In this document: in pieces, positions 1-12,213 of the stretch
How positions within the stretch are numbered: position 1 is the stretch's first letter
Layout: every line of letters starts with the position of its first letter
Origin: Solibacteraceae bacterium
Lineage (GTDB): Bacteria; Acidobacteriota; Terriglobia; Bryobacterales; Bryobacteraceae
NCBI GenBank assembly: GCA_021324015.1
Contig: JAJPJX010000158.1
Location: forward strand, 1-64,000
Direction of reading: 5' to 3'
Length of the DNA stretch: 64,000 nucleotides
The notes under the pieces: generated by a model
Told to the model about the DNA's origin: nothing
What the model saw: only the letters and a program-made list of their open reading frames with translations
The model's database searches: none
Made by a program: the position numbers and the translations under genes

Positions 1-335
1 CTCGCTCGCCGAGAGGCAACCGGCGGTAATGGGTCAGGCGCCCAACCTAGGGGGCAGGAAAGACCTGAACCAACCCATTCAACGTCCCAGGCGTTGCTGC
101 CGTCTCCCGGAGCCTTGAACAAGCTCGCGGGAGAAAGGGATCGATCCCTCATCGCAGGCAAGAAAACAAAAGGTTCTTTCTGATCTTTCCATGGCACGGG
201 TGCGGCGTTGAATCGCCGCACCCGCCCAGTCTTACCGAGCTGCGACCGAAAGGAAGCGGTCTCTCCCAGCCTTCGTGTCTCTACCCCCTCCACCGCCTCA
301 GGTATCATAAAGAAAGAAGAAAGCTCTCCCATCAC
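1..335. other. non-coding leader region with RNA-like hairpins
   Basis: I find no supported gene here. Several inverted repeats are visible. The clearest is a perfect 11-bp stem (197-207 pairing with 214-224) with a 6-nt loop TTGAAT. A second imperfect stem lies around 108-140. The strong hairpin has no T-tract, so it is not a classical intrinsic terminator. It could be a structured RNA, the end of a transcript that starts outside the window, or the kgd leader. A copy of the interspersed repeat follows at 233-260. I could not match the region to a known RNA family. Confidence 0.4.
233..260 (+). repeat. interspersed intergenic repeat, copy 1
   Basis: A 28-base element beginning TACCGAGC and ending AGCGGT. 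It matches copy 2 (8126-8153) at 23 of 28 positions. A third, shorter copy lies on the minus strand at 48447-48466. All three are intergenic. Its function is unknown. Confidence 0.55.
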
Positions 336-3998
<3,663 letters not shown>

Positions 3999-4071
3999 CC
4001 CGCGGAATTCCGGGGAACGTTTGCGGCGCCGGTTCGTATTACTTATGGAGTCCGCATCCGGAGGTGCCCGC

Positions 4072-6531
4072 ATGTCCACGCTGCTGCAGGACGCCCGTTA
4101 TGCCGTCCGCGCCATGAAACGCAGCCCCGGCACGACCGCCGTGGCCGTTCTCGCCCTGGCCCTCGGCATCGGTGCCAATACGGCCATCTTCACGGTGGTC
4201 AACGCCGTCCTGCTCCGGCCGCTCCCCTATCCCGCCGCGGACCGCATGGTCTCCCTGGTGCGCACCTACCCCAATGGCTACGGCCCTTCGGTCTCCGTCC
4301 CCAAGTTCATCACCTGGAAGCAGGGCAACCCCCTGCTCGAAAACGTGGCGGTCTACGACTTCATGGGTCCCGGCGTCAGCATCAGCGGAGAAGGCGAGCC
4401 GGAACAGATCAAGGCCATTCGCGCCTCGGTGGAATTCTTCCCGCTGTTCCGCGTCGCCCCAGCCGCCGGCCGCTTCTTCAACGCGGAGGAAGATCACCCC
4501 GGCGGACCGCGCGTGGTGGTCATCAGTCACGGTCTGTGGCAGCGCCGCTTCGGCGCCGACCCCGGCCTGGTGGGCCGCACCGTGGTGCTCAGCGGCGAAC
4601 CCTACACCGTCATCGGCGTCACCGCCGCCGGCTTTGAGGCCAATCCGCCCGCGGATGTCTGGCTGCCTCTCCAGGCCGATCCCAACAGCGTCAACCAGGG
4701 CCATTACCTGCTCTGCGCCGGACGCCTCAAGCCGGGCGTCACGCTGGCCGCGGCGAATGCGCGCATGAAGGTGGTGGCCGAGGAGTTCCGCCGCCGCTAT
4801 CCCGATACCATGTCTAAGCAGGAAAGCGCCGGCGTCATGCCGATGCGCGACCTGGTAGTCGGCGATATCCGCCCGCTGCTGTTGATTGTGCTGGGCGCCG
4901 TCGCGCTGGTCCTGCTGATCGCCTGCGCCAATGTGGCCAACCTGCTGCTGGCCCGCGCGGCCGCCCGCGAACGGGAGATCGCCATCCGCACCGCGTTGGG
5001 CGCCGGCCGCGGACGCCTGGTCCGCCAGTTGCTCACCGAGAGTTGCCTGCTGGGCCTGGCCGGCGGCGTGCTCGGCCTGCTGTTGGGGCTGTGGGGGCTT
5101 CGCATTCTGCTGCTCTTCACTCCCGCCGGCCTGCCGCGGCTCGCCGAAATGACCCCCGGCTCGGGCCTGGACCTGCGGGTGCTGGGCTTCTCCCTGCTGC
5201 TGTCTCTGCTCACCGGCATCCTGTTCGGCCTGGCGCCCGCCGTGCAAGCCTCCCGCCCCGATCTGAACTCCACCTTGAAGGAGGGCATGGCCCGCACCAC
5301 CGCCGGTGTGCGCCACCTGCGCGCCCGCGGCCTGCTGGTGGTGAGCGAAATGGCGCTCGGCCTGGTGCTGCTGATCGGCGCGGGCCTGCTCATCCGCAGC
5401 GCCGCCTCGCTGCGCGGCGTCCAGCCCGGTTTCGATACCGCCCACGCCCTCACCTTCAAAACCGCCTTGAGCGGCGCGCGCTACTCCAACACCGCCTCGG
5501 TCACCACCTTCAGCCGCGCGGTGATCCAGCGCCTGGAGAGCCTGCCCGGCGTGCAGTCGGCGGCTAACGTCATCAACCTGCCCACCGAACCCGGACCGGA
5601 CCTCAATTTCGAGATCGCCGGCCGCCCCGCCTCCGCCGCCAACGCCACCGGTGACGAGCAGTGGCGCTTCATCTCCCCGCATTTCTTCAAGGCCATGGGC
5701 ATTCCCCTGCTGCGCGGCCGCGAATTCAGCGACACCGACACCGCCAAATCCCCCGCGGTGGTGATCATCAATGCAGCCTTGGCCCGCAAGTACTGGCCCA
5801 AGGAGGATCCCCTCGGCCAGCGCATCACCATCGGCAGGGGCCTGGGCAAGGAATTCGACGATCCCACGCGCGAAATCGTGGGCGTGGTGGGGAACGTGAA
5901 CGAGTTCGGCCTGGATCGCCAGCCGCCGGCCATCATGTACATTCCGGGCGCCCAGGTGAACGACGCCCTAACCGCCCTCGGCAACCGGATCCTGCCTACC
6001 GCCTGGGTGGCGCGCACCGCCGTGGACCCCATGACCCTGGCCGGCGCGGTGCGCCGCGAAGTCACCGCCGTGGATCGCCAGCAGGCCGTCTTCGAGTTTC
6101 GCTCCCTGGACCAGGTGATGGAGCGCGCGCTGGCCAACCGCCGCTTCATCCTGCTGTTGCTCAGCGTGTTCGCCGCCGTGGCGCTGACGCTGGCGGCCAT
6201 CGGCATCTACGGCGTGATGTCCTATGCCGTCGAGCAGCGCACCCACGAGATCGGCATTCGCATCGCGCTGGGCGCCGGCCAGGGTGACGTGCAGGGCCTG
6301 GTGGTGCGCCACGGCATGACCCTGGCCGCCATCGGAGTGGCCATCGGCCTGGCCGCCGCCTTCGGCCTCACGCGGGTGCTGGCCAACCTGCTGTTCGGCG
6401 TGAAAGCCACCGACCCGCTCACCTTCGCCGCCGTCGCCGCCGCCCTCTCCGCCGTGGCCTTAATCGCCACCTGGCTCCCCGCCCGCAGAGCCAGCCGAGT
6501 GGACCCCGTCATCGCTCTGCGGGGCGAGTGA
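4072..6531 (+). CDS. ADOP-family FtsX-like ABC transporter permease
   Basis: An 819-aa membrane protein of the acidobacterial duplicated-type permease family (MacB_PCD-FtsX twice). The open frame extends upstream into kgd, but I start at ATG 4072 because GGAGG lies at 4060-4064 and the protein then begins MSTLLQDARYAVR, the usual family start. The first membrane helix is at about 20-45, followed by a periplasmic MacB-like domain. Helices lie near 268-290, 325-348, 370-390 and 420-447, with a second periplasmic domain and a final set near 692-718, 748-768 and 784-806. The C-terminal LPARRASRVDP is typical of FtsX. No ATPase gene is adjacent, so it is an orphan permease. The substrate cannot be told; export of peptides, lipids or macrolides is the family guess. 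Confidence 0.93.
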   Translation: MSTLLQDARYAVRAMKRSPGTTAVAVLALALGIGANTAIFTVVNAVLLRPLPYPAADRMVSLVRTYPNGYGPSVSVPKFITWKQGNPLLENVAVYDFMGPGVSISGEGEPEQIKAIRASVEFFPLFRVAPAAGRFFNAEEDHPGGPRVVVISHGLWQRRFGADPGLVGRTVVLSGEPYTVIGVTAAGFEANPPADVWLPLQADPNSVNQGHYLLCAGRLKPGVTLAAANARMKVVAEEFRRRYPDTMSKQESAGVMPMRDLVVGDIRPLLLIVLGAVALVLLIACANVANLLLARAAAREREIAIRTALGAGRGRLVRQLLTESCLLGLAGGVLGLLLGLWGLRILLLFTPAGLPRLAEMTPGSGLDLRVLGFSLLLSLLTGILFGLAPAVQASRPDLNSTLKEGMARTTAGVRHLRARGLLVVSEMALGLVLLIGAGLLIRSAASLRGVQPGFDTAHALTFKTALSGARYSNTASVTTFSRAVIQRLESLPGVQSAANVINLPTEPGPDLNFEIAGRPASAANATGDEQWRFISPHFFKAMGIPLLRGREFSDTDTAKSPAVVIINAALARKYWPKEDPLGQRITIGRGLGKEFDDPTREIVGVVGNVNEFGLDRQPPAIMYIPGAQVNDALTALGNRILPTAWVARTAVDPMTLAGAVRREVTAVDRQQAVFEFRSLDQVMERALANRRFILLLLSVFAAVALTLAAIGIYGVMSYAVEQRTHEIGIRIALGAGQGDVQGLVVRHGMTLAAIGVAIGLAAAFGLTRVLANLLFGVKATDPLTFAAVAAALSAVALIATWLPARRASRVDPVIALRGE

Positions 6532-6664
6532 GCGCACGCCGCTGCCTCCCTGCCGTGAAGTAGAATTGAGTAGGCTGACGCCGGTGGCGCGGAAGCGGCA
6601 CGGCTCCTCCCGATCCGCGCAATGCTTCCTTCGTGCGGTCCCGGGGCCCTCATCAGGAGAGTTT

Positions 6665-8122
6665 ATGCAAACCGAAAGTTGTGACATCGGACTGATCGGT
6701 CTGGCTGTCATGGGCCAGAATCTGGTGCTGAATATGAACGACCACGGATACCGCGTGGCGGTCTTCAACCGCACGGTTTCCAAGGTGGACGACTTCCTGA
6801 ACCACGAAGCCGCCGGCACCAAGGTGGTCGGAACCCACTCGATTCCGGAACTGGTTCAGGCCCTGCGCAAGCCCCGGCGCGTGATGCTGATGGTCAAGGC
6901 CGGCGAGACCGTGGACCAGATGATCGGCAACCTTGTGCCGCACCTGGAGGCGGGCGACATCGTCATCGACGGGGGCAACTCGCACTATCCGGACACCAAC
7001 CGCCGCACCACGACGCTCGGCGGAAAGGGCATCCTGTTCATCGGCACGGGCGTCTCCGGAGGCGAGGAAGGCGCGCGCTTCAGCCCCTCCATCATGCCCG
7101 GCGGCAATCCCGCCGCCTGGCCGCACGTCAAGGAGATCTTTCAGGCCATCGCGGCCAAGGTGGACGACGGCTCGCCCTGCTGCGACTGGGTAGGCGAGAA
7201 CGGCGCCGGCCACTACGTCAAGATGGTCCACAACGGCATCGAGTACGGCGACATGCAGCTCATCTGCGAGGCGTACCACCTGCTGCGGGAAGGCCTGGGC
7301 CTCAGCGCCGCCGAGCTGCACGAAGTCTTCGCCGAATGGAACAAGGGCGAGCTGGACAGCTACCTGATCGATATCACCCAGCAGATTTTCACCAAGATGG
7401 ACGACGACGGCGCGCCGCTCATCGACAAGATCCTGGACACCGCCGGCCAGAAGGGCACCGGAAAATGGACCGGCATCAGCGCCCTGGAAACCGGCACGCC
7501 GGTCACCTTGATCGGCGAGGCGGTGTTCGCGCGCTGCCTCTCGGCCATGAAGGACGAGCGCGTGCGCGCCTCCGCGGTGCTCAACGGGCCGCAGGCGGCG
7601 CCCAATGCGGACCGCGCCGCTTTCATCGAGGATGTGCGGCGGGCCCTCTACTGCTCCAAGATCATCTCCTACGCGCAGGGCTACATGCTGATGCGCGAAG
7701 CCTCGCGGCAAGAGGGCTGGAACCTGAACTACGGCGGCATCGCCCTGATGTGGCGCGGCGGCTGCATCATCCGCAGCCGGTTCCTGGGCAAGATCAAGGA
7801 GGCTTTCGACAAGAATCCGCAGCTTTCGAACCTGCTGCTGGACGATTTCTTCCGCAAAGTGTTGGTCGATTACCAGCCCGCCTGGCGGCGCGCCATCGTG
7901 CAGGCCATCCAGTGCGGCGTGCCCACGCCGGCGTTCTCCACGGCGCTGGCCTTCTACGACGGTTACCGCACCGCGCGCCTGCCTGCCAACCTGCTGCAAG
8001 CCCAGCGGGACTTCTTCGGCGCGCACACCTACGAGCGCGTGGACAAGCCCCGCGGCCAGTTCTTCCACACCAACTGGACCGGCCGCGGCGGGCGCACGGC
8101 TTCAGGCACCTACAACGCTTGA
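6665..8122 (+). CDS. gnd: 6-phosphogluconate dehydrogenase, decarboxylating
   Basis: Oxidatively decarboxylates 6-phosphogluconate to ribulose 5-phosphate in the pentose phosphate pathway. At 485 aa the length is normal for the long (dimeric) form. The N-terminal Rossmann motif is GLAVMGQN (12-19), followed by VFNRT, whose Arg suggests NADP use. The catalytic region near 184-194 reads KMVHNGIEYGD, with Lys and Asn as in the family. The all-helical C-terminal domain is complete. ATG 6665 is chosen over an in-frame upstream start because AGGAGA ends 4 bases before it and the protein then begins directly at the Rossmann strand. A sugar-acid kinase follows after 60 bp, so the pair may be co-transcribed. 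A repeat copy sits between them. Confidence 0.96.
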   Translation: MQTESCDIGLIGLAVMGQNLVLNMNDHGYRVAVFNRTVSKVDDFLNHEAAGTKVVGTHSIPELVQALRKPRRVMLMVKAGETVDQMIGNLVPHLEAGDIVIDGGNSHYPDTNRRTTTLGGKGILFIGTGVSGGEEGARFSPSIMPGGNPAAWPHVKEIFQAIAAKVDDGSPCCDWVGENGAGHYVKMVHNGIEYGDMQLICEAYHLLREGLGLSAAELHEVFAEWNKGELDSYLIDITQQIFTKMDDDGAPLIDKILDTAGQKGTGKWTGISALETGTPVTLIGEAVFARCLSAMKDERVRASAVLNGPQAAPNADRAAFIEDVRRALYCSKIISYAQGYMLMREASRQEGWNLNYGGIALMWRGGCIIRSRFLGKIKEAFDKNPQLSNLLLDDFFRKVLVDYQPAWRRAIVQAIQCGVPTPAFSTALAFYDGYRTARLPANLLQAQRDFFGAHTYERVDKPRGQFFHTNWTGRGGRTASGTYNA

Positions 8123-8125
8123 AGT

Positions 8126-8153
8126 TACCGAGCCGCGACCATCAGGGAGCGGT
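8126..8153 (+). repeat. interspersed intergenic repeat, copy 2
   Basis: This 28-base element starts 3 bases after the gnd stop and matches copy 1 (233-260) at 23 of 28 positions. Its core CCGCGACC followed by CAGGGAGCG is shared with the minus-strand copy at 48447-48466. It lies between gnd and the kinase gene, where it would be part of any read-through mRNA. Confidence 0.55.
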
Positions 8154-8182
8154 GCCGGACATCACATCAGAGGGAGCATTAC

Positions 8183-9265
8183 ATGAAATATGGTCTGAAT
8201 ATCCGCCCGGAGGGAGCCCTGGATCTTTTGTCCCTAGGCGCGCTGGTGCATCGCCTGGACCCCGGGATCATTCCCTTTCGCAAGGCCACCGAGTGCCAGA
8301 TCCACGTCAGCGGCGGCGAGTTCAACGTGGCCGCCAACCTGGCCGACTGCTTCGAGATGCGGACCGGCATCGCCACCGCCCTGGTGGATTATCCGGTCGG
8401 CGACCTGATTGCCGAGCGGGTCAAGGCCATGGGCGTGAAGCCCTTTTACAAGCGGTTCAAGCACAATGGCGTCACCGGGCCCAACATGGCCGCGGTGTAC
8501 AGCGACCGCGGCCAGGGCGTGCGCCCGCCGGTGGTCTTCTATAACCGCGCCAACGAAGCCGGCGCCCTGCTGAAGCCCGGCGACTTCGACTGGAAGGCCA
8601 TCTTCGCGGATGGCGTGCGCTGGTTCCACAGCGGCGGCATCTTCGCCGCGCTCTCGGAGACCACCTCGGAAATCATTATTGAGGGCATGCAGGCGGCCAA
8701 GGCAGCCGGCGCGGTGGTCTCTTTCGATTTGAATTACCGCGAAAAGCTGTGGAGCCTCTCCGGCGGCAGCGCGCGCGCCGTGGCGGTCATCGATCGCATC
8801 GTGAAGAACGTGGACGTGCTGGTGGGCAACGAAGAAGACCTGCAAAAGGGGCTGGGCATCCCCGGGCCGGAGGTGGCCGCCAAGTCCAAGCTCGATCCCA
8901 GCGCGTTTTTCGCCATGATCGACCAGGTGGTGAAGAAACATCCGCAGGTCAAGATCGTGGCCACCACCCTGCGCGAAGTGCACTCGACCAACCGGCATAG
9001 CTGGGGTGCGGTCGCCTGGATCGACGGCCAGACCTACGTCTCGCCGACCGCCGAGTTGGACGTGCTCGACCGCGTGGGCGGCGGCGACGGCTTCGCCTCC
9101 GGCTTCTTCTACGGCCTGCTGACCGGCGCAGAGCCGGAGCAGGCGGTCAAGCTGGGCTGGGCCCACGGCGCGCTGCTCACCACCTTCCCCGGCGACACCA
9201 CCATGGCCACGGCGGACCAGGTGCGAGCTTTCGCCAAGGGCGGCTCCGCGCGCATCCAGCGCTAA
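8183..9265 (+). CDS. PfkB-family sugar kinase, probably 2-keto-3-deoxygluconate kinase
   Basis: Predicted to phosphorylate 2-keto-3-deoxygluconate (KDG) or a similar keto-sugar acid in the cytosol. The 360-aa protein has the N-terminal substrate motif with GGEFNVAANLA (about residues 43-53) and the C-terminal PfkB signature DRVGGGDGFASG (about 294-305), whose Asp is the catalytic base. GAGGGAG lies before ATG 8183. It is a paralogue of the minus-strand kinase at 16693-17727: both share FDLNYR/CDLNYR, VGGGD and a C-terminal R-(I/V)-QR ending. Placement after gnd fits sugar-acid catabolism. KDG specificity is inferred; ribokinase or fructokinase activity is possible. Confidence 0.85.
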   Translation: MKYGLNIRPEGALDLLSLGALVHRLDPGIIPFRKATECQIHVSGGEFNVAANLADCFEMRTGIATALVDYPVGDLIAERVKAMGVKPFYKRFKHNGVTGPNMAAVYSDRGQGVRPPVVFYNRANEAGALLKPGDFDWKAIFADGVRWFHSGGIFAALSETTSEIIIEGMQAAKAAGAVVSFDLNYREKLWSLSGGSARAVAVIDRIVKNVDVLVGNEEDLQKGLGIPGPEVAAKSKLDPSAFFAMIDQVVKKHPQVKIVATTLREVHSTNRHSWGAVAWIDGQTYVSPTAELDVLDRVGGGDGFASGFFYGLLTGAEPEQAVKLGWAHGALLTTFPGDTTMATADQVRAFAKGGSARIQR

Positions 9266-9308
9266 CACTCCATAGCAAGAGACCGCCCCGTTGACGTCGC
9301 AGCTCGGA

Positions 9309-10166
9309 CTACTCCTCTTCGGCGACCACCGGGTTGCGCAGCTCCCCGAGTCCCTGGACGCGCACCACTACCTCGTCGCCCGGCTTCAGCCAGCGCGGCG
9401 GATCGTAGGAGAAGCCCACTCCGGGCGGCGTGCCCGTGGAGATGATGTCGCCGGGCTCCAGCGTCATCACGCTGCTCAGGTAGGCGATCAGATCCGGAAT
9501 TTTGAAGATCAGGTCGTGGGTGTTGTGGTCCTGGAGCACTTCGCCGTTGATGGTGAGACTGATCTCCAGGTTATGCGGATCGGCCACCTCGTCGGCCGTG
9601 ACGATGGCTGGGCCCATGGGCGCGAAAGTGTCGAAGGTCTTGCCGATGGTCCACTGCGTGGTGGCCATCTGGTAATCGCGCGCGCTGACGTCGTTCAGGT
9701 TCAGGTAGCCGAACACGTAGTCCTGCCAAGCGGCGGCGGGGATGTGGCGGCCCCGCTTGCCGATGACGAAGGCCAACTCGGCTTCGTAGTCGGGTTTGCC
9801 GGAGTTCTTGGGCAGCACGATGGGTTCGCCCGTGCCGATCACGGCGTTGGAATACTTCGCGAAAATCGTGGGCACTTCGGGGATGGCCATTTTGGACTCG
9901 ATGGCGTGTTCCCGGTAGTTCAGCCCGATGCAGATGATCTTGGGCAGGCGCAGGATGGGGGCGCGCAGCCGGACGGAATCCGCGGCGATCGCTTCGGGAG
10001 CCGGCGCGCTCCCGATCCAGGCTTCCACACGCGCGCGGGCTGCGGCGCCCCCGTTGATCACCGAGAGCACGTCCGCGAACCCGGCAGCCCGCAGGCCGAC
10101 GATCCGGCCGCCGCGCAGAACCCCCGGCTCGGGACAGCCCTGCCGTTCAAACGTAACCAGTTGCAT
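9309..10166 (-). CDS. fumarylacetoacetate hydrolase family protein
   Basis: A 285-aa FAH-fold enzyme that would hydrolyse or decarboxylate a beta-diketo acid. Visible family marks are IGLNYREHA (residues about 75-83), the metal-binding DYEAELAFVIG (about 124-134), LNDVSARDYQ (about 155-164) and the terminal STGTPPGVG. Relatives include 2-hydroxyhepta-2,4-diene-1,7-dioate isomerase, fumarylpyruvate hydrolase and 2,4-diketo-3-deoxy-rhamnonate/fuconate hydrolase. The neighbouring sugar-acid genes favour the last group, but sequence alone cannot decide. An AGGGGAA ribosome site precedes the start. It is divergent from the SDR gene across 59 bp, which suggests shared control, and convergent with the kinase. 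Confidence 0.88.
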   Translation of the reverse strand: MQLVTFERQGCPEPGVLRGGRIVGLRAAGFADVLSVINGGAAARARVEAWIGSAPAPEAIAADSVRLRAPILRLPKIICIGLNYREHAIESKMAIPEVPTIFAKYSNAVIGTGEPIVLPKNSGKPDYEAELAFVIGKRGRHIPAAAWQDYVFGYLNLNDVSARDYQMATTQWTIGKTFDTFAPMGPAIVTADEVADPHNLEISLTINGEVLQDHNTHDLIFKIPDLIAYLSSVMTLEPGDIISTGTPPGVGFSYDPPRWLKPGDEVVVRVQGLGELRNPVVAEEE

Positions 10167-10225
10167 GGAATTGTTCTTTCCCCTGGGAGTGTTTTTCCTA
10201 TTGTATCATTACCGTTTTGGGATCT

Positions 10226-11002
10226 ATGAATCCGATACAGGAGTTGTTTTCGCTGAAAGACCGGGTGGCCGTCGTGCTGGGCGGCACGAGCGGCATTGGC
10301 CAGGCCATTGCCCGCGGCTTTGCGCAGGCCGGCGCCACCACCATCGCCAGCAGCCGCGACAGCGCCAAGGTCAACGCCATGGCCGGTGAACTGGAATGCC
10401 TGGGCTCCCAGACCCTGCGTCTGCCGGCCGACGTGCAGGACCGGGCCAGCCTGGAGGCGCTGTGCCGCGAGACCGTGGCGGCTTTCGGCCGGGTGGACAT
10501 CCTGGTGGTCACTTCGGGTGCGCTCAAGAAGATGCCCACGGCGGACCTGCCGGAAGAGGAGTGGACCCGCGTGATCGACGTCAACCTGAACGGGACCTTC
10601 CGGGCGAACCAGATTTTCGGCCGCCAGATGATCCGGCAGCAGCGCGGATCGATCATCAACACCTGCTCGATGACCACGTTTGTGAGCTTCCACGAAGTGG
10701 CGCCCTATGCCGCGAGCAAGGCCGGCGTGCACCTGCTGACGCTGTCACTGGCCTGCGAGTGGGCCCGCTACAACATCCGGGTGAACGCCATCGCGCCGGG
10801 CGTGTTCCGCACGCCTCTGAACACCAAGGCCCTGGATATTCCCGAGCGGCTGGCAGCCATCGTGGGACGCACACCCATGGGCCGGGTGGGCAACGTGCAG
10901 GAGTTAGTGGGAGCCTGCATCTATCTGGCGTCCGACGCAGCCAGCTTCGTCACCGGCCACGTCTTGGCGGTAGACGGCGGATTCCTGGCCAAGGGGATTT
11001 AG
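10226..11002 (+). CDS. SDR-family oxidoreductase
   Basis: A 258-aa classical short-chain dehydrogenase. The nucleotide-binding motif GGTSGIGQ lies at about 18-25, the catalytic Ser in INTCSMT, and YAASK gives Tyr161 and Lys165. The C-terminal LAVDGGF is standard. It most resembles gluconate 5-dehydrogenase or 2-deoxy-D-gluconate 3-dehydrogenase (KduD-like) enzymes, which fits the neighbouring kinase and FAH genes; this is inference. A TTG at 10217 is an alternative start, but ATG 10226 is preferred. It is divergent from the FAH gene. Confidence 0.88.
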   Translation: MNPIQELFSLKDRVAVVLGGTSGIGQAIARGFAQAGATTIASSRDSAKVNAMAGELECLGSQTLRLPADVQDRASLEALCRETVAAFGRVDILVVTSGALKKMPTADLPEEEWTRVIDVNLNGTFRANQIFGRQMIRQQRGSIINTCSMTTFVSFHEVAPYAASKAGVHLLTLSLACEWARYNIRVNAIAPGVFRTPLNTKALDIPERLAAIVGRTPMGRVGNVQELVGACIYLASDAASFVTGHVLAVDGGFLAKGI

Positions 11003-11154
11003 GAAACCAGGCTGCTGCGATCGACTTGAAGGTCTCTAGCAGTCACTTGCGCCCTCGCAGCGGAACCGGCGGCCAATTCCCCAGTCCCGTCAGTACTAAT
11101 TTAACTCTAGATTTAAAGATCCTAATAACTTATACTGAACCGCGGAGAAGACGT

Positions 11155-12189
11155 ATGTGGCTTGCCACACCCAAAGTATTGCTTTACGCCACTCTACTGC
11201 TCGTGTGCATGTCCATCACGTGGGCGGCTGCCGGCAACGCAACCGTTACCGTGATGACCCAGAATATGGACGCCGGCACCGATCTGGGCTTCGCGCTCGC
11301 CTATCTCAACACCAGCACCCCGACGGTCGGGATCGACCTGACTTACCAGGAGATCCTGCAAAGCAATTTCGCCGGGCGGGCCGCGCTTCTGGCGCAAGAG
11401 ATCGCCGCTGTTAAGCCGCACCTGGTGTCCCTTCAGGAGGCGACTCTCTGGAGCACGGGTCCGGGTCCTTCTCAGCAGGCGCCTTTGTTCGACCAGTTGC
11501 AGCTTCTGCTCAATGCCCTCGGCGCATTGGGCGAAGACTATGCGGTCGTGGAGGTGAACCAGCTCACCACCACCGCGCTGCCCATGAGCAGCGGGGTCTG
11601 GCTCGGGTACATGGATCGGGACGTCGTCCTGGCGCGCAATGGCACCGGACTCGGCATCACGAATGTCCGCAAGAATATCTTTGCCGCGAAGTTATCCATC
11701 CCCAGCCCTCTTGGGCCGATCGATGTGCCGCAGGGCTGGATTGCGGCGGACGTCACACTCGGGGGGCACACGTTCACGTTCGTCGACACGCACCTGCAGA
11801 GCACGTTTCCCGGCCAGCCGGAGATCGCTCTCCTCCAGGTCGCGCAGGCGCAGGAACTCGCCGGCGCTTTCATCGGCACGTACCCGGTGGTGATTGCCGG
11901 CGATTTCAACTCCAACGCGACGCATACGCCGCCCGAACGGACGCAGTCGGTGGGGGTCATGACCTCGGCGGGCTATACCGATGCGTGGCCCGTAGTGAAT
12001 CACGGAAATCCCGGCTTCACCTGGCCTCTGTACTTCGAGGATCCGCTTGCCGCTCACCCGAAAGGCCCATTCGAGCGAATCGACTTCATCTTCGAACGCG
12101 GCTTCGGGATCCAATCCGTCGACCGTATTGGCTGGAAGGCCCCGCACGCGTCCGATCACGCCGGAGTAGCGGCGTCGCTCGCCTTCTGA
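11155..12189 (+). CDS. exported endonuclease/exonuclease/phosphatase-family protein
   Basis: A 344-aa protein with a signal peptide at 1-26 (hydrophobic core LLYATLLLVCM, cleavage near AAA-GN). The mature part has the EEP fold: TQNMDAG, LVSLQEA (metal-binding Glu), the VDTHLQ strand, AGDFNSN (about 248-253) and a C-terminal SDHAGV with the catalytic His. Substrates in this superfamily range from DNA to phosphoinositides and sphingomyelin, so none is assigned. The open frame reaches far back into the SDR gene, but that part is read out of the SDR frame. ATG 11155 with CGGAGAAG upstream is the supported start. A TATACT box lies at 11131-11136. Confidence 0.85.
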   Translation: MWLATPKVLLYATLLLVCMSITWAAAGNATVTVMTQNMDAGTDLGFALAYLNTSTPTVGIDLTYQEILQSNFAGRAALLAQEIAAVKPHLVSLQEATLWSTGPGPSQQAPLFDQLQLLLNALGALGEDYAVVEVNQLTTTALPMSSGVWLGYMDRDVVLARNGTGLGITNVRKNIFAAKLSIPSPLGPIDVPQGWIAADVTLGGHTFTFVDTHLQSTFPGQPEIALLQVAQAQELAGAFIGTYPVVIAGDFNSNATHTPPERTQSVGVMTSAGYTDAWPVVNHGNPGFTWPLYFEDPLAAHPKGPFERIDFIFERGFGIQSVDRIGWKAPHASDHAGVAASLAF

Positions 12190-12213
12190 GTCCTGCGCAC
12201 GGGATTCGCGCGT

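Noticed and set aside
1-120. FMN or other riboswitch suggested by ACCGGCGGTAA
   Set aside because: Only this short piece resembles the FMN element; the remaining conserved parts are absent.
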